Shown here piece by piece: positions 61,592 to 64,000 of a stretch of DNA of 64,000 nucleotides. The notes beneath the pieces are model-generated. The model was not told where the DNA came from, ran no database searches, and saw only the letters and a program-made list of their open reading frames with translations. Position 1 is the stretch's first letter. The number at the start of each line of letters is the position of its first letter. This DNA comes from Pterobdella sp. o SKG-2022 (taxonomy: Eukaryota > Annelida > Clitellata > Hirudinida > Piscicolidae), in contig OZ038320.1 of assembly GCA_964035795.1 (NCBI GenBank), positions 16,696,589 to 16,760,588 on the forward strand, written 5' to 3'. A program made the translations under genes and the position numbers.

Positions 61592-61938
61592 GTTTGTTAA
61601 CAATTATTCGTTCAGAAAATATCTGTTCTGTTTTTAAAACACCTCTAAAATAAATTTTTGAGTTTTTTTTTATCTACATTTATTTATATAGAAGATAGAT
61701 ACTAATTTATGTTTTTGTTTAAGTAACTCATGCAAATAGATTGAAAGATATTTCAAAATTAGTTCTAGTTAAATGAGCATTAAAAATTGATTTGTTCACA
61801 GATCTTTTTCAACTAGTTAAGCCATTGATTATGTTTTTCAGTTTGAAATTTTGATTATTGCTATTTTTACTGCTGAATTATCAAAACCTTTATCAGCCAG
61901 GAAGGGTTGTCACTTTAGTCAAGTCCAATGACCCTGCT
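61457..61938 (+). CDS. CHAC2: CHAC2 gamma-glutamylcyclotransferase, exons 1-2 (partial)
   Basis: Exon 1 (61457-61591, 45 codons, donor AAG/GTTTGT) encodes [20 protein letters not shown] and ...[16 protein letters not shown]; exon 2 (61897-61938, 14 codons, acceptor ATCAG/C, donor GCT/GTAAGT) encodes [14 protein letters not shown]. Both match CHAC2 almost residue for residue, including the GYGSLIW nucleotide/substrate-loop motif of the ChaC fold. ChaC enzymes are cytosolic and break glutathione into 5-oxoproline and Cys-Gly. The catalytic Glu and the rest of the domain lie beyond the window. The start is certain because [11 protein letters not shown] is the family N-terminus. Head to head with RFX. 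Confidence 0.95.
61897..61938 (+). CDS. CHAC2: CHAC2 exon 2
   Basis: Fourteen codons, phase 0 both ends; PGRVVTLV is the conserved strand following HRGVPGK. Confidence 0.93.
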
Positions 61939-63000
61939 GTAAGTTTTTGTGTTGCATCATCATTTTTGTTATAGATTCCAAGTCTTTCTGCACATTCTTT
62001 TGTCTACTATTATTTATCATCTTTTACCAAGATCTAAAAATTATTCTTTTATGTTTATTTATTTTTTGTTCTTTTTATTAAATATTTTTAAAGAGATTAT
62101 TTGATTGATTTATCAACATATTTGTTTTTTAAGGGTGTGTTTTTGATACTTTTCATTTGCTAATTATTTATAGTTTGACTCACTTTTGATCTAATTGCTA
62201 TTAAGTTCTCTATACCTTGTTTTGCTATGTATAGTATAAAGTCTGGTGGTAATGTAGACAATTACATTTTGAAACTCAATGTTTTCAAATTTTTACAACT
62301 TTTTTAAAACATTTAATTTCTATGGTCATGAAAGTTATTGCTTTTTTCTTTTCTCAAGTTAATTTTTATTGATAATATTTTTATATAAATTCACACTTCA
62401 AGTTTTTTCATTAAATTTATTTTATCAAAATGCGTAATGATGTTGGAAACACTCATTTTTATTCTAAAATCTTCACAAAAATGTCAATTTTTAATTTTAT
62501 AGTTATTTATTTTTTAATTTTTTTTTATAGTTATTTATTGAAATATTCTAAAAAGTTCAAGTAAATATCAAAAAAATAAAGTTCATTAGGACAATATAAT
62601 CATTTGTGCAAAGGCCACTGGTCTTCAACAATAACTAAAAATGGCAATGGTCTTCAACTGCTTCAGTGGATTACATAGGTTATAAGGCATTTTTTTCTTT
62701 TGAGCACCTCCATTGTATTATCTTTGTTCACAAGTTGTTGCTAGAAGTTATTTGCGCCTCAACTGCAGTAGGAACTGTGAAAACAAACCAATTTTTTTGT
62801 TTATTTTGTAAGAAAAACTATCAATTTGAAAGTTTTGATTAAAGCCAAACACGGGTGTGAAATAATAACAGGCAAGGTTTAAAAAAGAAAAGATGCTTGA
62901 TCATTGCATCGAATGTGGAACTAATAATCATGGAAAGAAGGATGTTTTCAATAAGTGCCATGAATCCAACTTAAAGCAGTTAAAATGGTTATATATTTGA
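61939..63000 (+). other. CHAC2 intron 2, first part
   Basis: A+T-rich intronic DNA. No further CHAC2 exon (expected next: a VWGVAYR-type block) is visible before the LINE E remnant. Confidence 0.5.
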
Positions 63001-63029
63001 AAAAAAAGTCACAAAAGCCTAAATAGACA

Positions 63030-64000
63030 CTTGAGAAAACCATCCTACTCAACATCACTTACAACATAATCCTCCCAACACATCAACTTGGATTTAGAAT
63101 CACTCAACCCACTACTGCAGCATTACACCAAATAAACAACACTAATCAGAGGCTTCAATTAAAAAAAACCTAAAGAACAATTCTCACTGCATTTGACATG
63201 ACCAAAGCCTTTAACACAGTCAACTTTCACCAACTCATCCACAAAATAAACAACACCCAAATACCCACAACCATAATAAAATTCTTATCCAATTACCTAA
63301 AAGGCCGCCAACAAAACAACACCTACAACAACCAAACATTGAAACACAAGCATTAAAGCAGGGGCGTCCTATCACCTTCATTATTCAACATATACATGTC
63401 AGACATTCTCTCCTACAAGTTCAACTCAATCAACTTCATTAAATACACAGAAGACATCACAATAATCTTCCCTCACTTTAACACCCACAGAGCCACCCAA
63501 AACCTTCCCTCATATTTAAATTAAATACACAAATAAACTCACGAAAACAACCTCTTAATCATGCTAACCATGATCCCAGACCCTCAAAATACCAAAAACC
63601 ACTAAACACGAACATCAAAAACACTCATTCCCACTATCCTTGGCCTTACATTTGACCCTTAGCTGAACTTATCTTCCAACATGAACAATACTTCCACAAA
63701 ATCCAAAAAACACTAAAGCTAATAAAATTACTAACATCCACACACTGGGGAAAAAGTAAAGAAACACTCATCACCACATACAAAACACTTTATCTACCCA
63801 TTATTGAATTTTTCAACACCATCTGGTCTTCCATCATATCGCCCACCTCTCTAAAAAAATTGAAAAAAATATATAATGCAGCCTTGAGAGCAATAACAGG
63901 CTATTCATTAGACACCAACATTAAACACCTTCACTCAAAACAAAAATCTTTCCACTTCGAACCCAACTCAAACTTGAAGTTTCAAAAATCGACCAAAAAG
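63030..64000 (+). mobile_element. LINE E: decayed Jockey/CR1-type RT remnant
   Basis: Compositionally distinct (C/A-rich, T-poor) plus-strand RT remnant running off the window: HQLGFRITQPTTAALHQINN, TAFDMTKAFNTVNFHQLIHK, FLSNYLKGRQQN, GVLSPSLFNIYMSDI, a degraded active site (KYTEDITIIF for YADD), then ILGLTFDP, HTGEKVK and NFSTPSGL across frames. Many stops. Inside the CHAC2 intron; no effect on the reading frame expected. Confidence 0.85.

Overview
This window is animal nuclear DNA. It is very A+T rich (my rough impression is about 70%), has long spliceosomal introns with GT-AG (and one GC-AG) borders, and carries many decayed non-LTR retrotransposons, tRNA-derived SINEs and tetranucleotide arrays. 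The host proteins are metazoan types (RFX1/2/3-class factor, ZCCHC24-like, CHAC2, a secreted beta-lactamase-like protein, a PRPF38A retrocopy). Asn-rich low-complexity stretches and the repeat mix suggest an invertebrate, perhaps cnidarian or spiralian; I cannot name the species.

Layout. 1-9.9 kb: one broken LINE (LINE A) and otherwise featureless DNA, with a weak secreted-ORF candidate at 6.7 kb. 10-35.4 kb (+): a beta-lactamase-like serine hydrolase gene, rebuilt here as ten coding exons whose phases all match and which sum to exactly 628 codons plus stop. Its introns carry V-SINE-like copies and a 27-bp minisatellite. 36.0-37.1 kb (-): a four-exon ZCCHC24-like gene, tail to tail with it. 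39.0-61.2 kb (-): a complete RFX gene of about 18 coding exons (about 1,160 aa), with its DNA-binding domain, B/C and dimerisation regions recognisable exon by exon. A roughly 190-aa Asn-rich insertion splits its dimerisation domain. 61.46 kb (+) to the window end: the first two exons of CHAC2, head to head with RFX, start codons 242 bp apart.

The RFX introns are a retrotransposon landing zone. The 42.9-47.0 kb intron holds nested LINEs: LINE D sits inside LINE C with a 10-bp target duplication. The introns between 49.7 and 59.3 kb hold six (TATC)n arrays. Three separate retro-insertions abut these arrays directly on both sides: two 5'-truncated copies of one LINE family (LINE B) and a polyadenylated processed copy of PRPF38A mRNA. 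I read this as LINE machinery that prefers (TATC)n microsatellites as targets and has moved a host mRNA in trans; this is the most interesting signal in the window.

The host genes do not form a pathway: a putative membrane-anchored hydrolase, a zinc-binding protein, a transcription factor of the ciliogenesis-linked RFX family, and a glutathione-degrading enzyme. The RFX/CHAC2 pair probably shares a bidirectional promoter.
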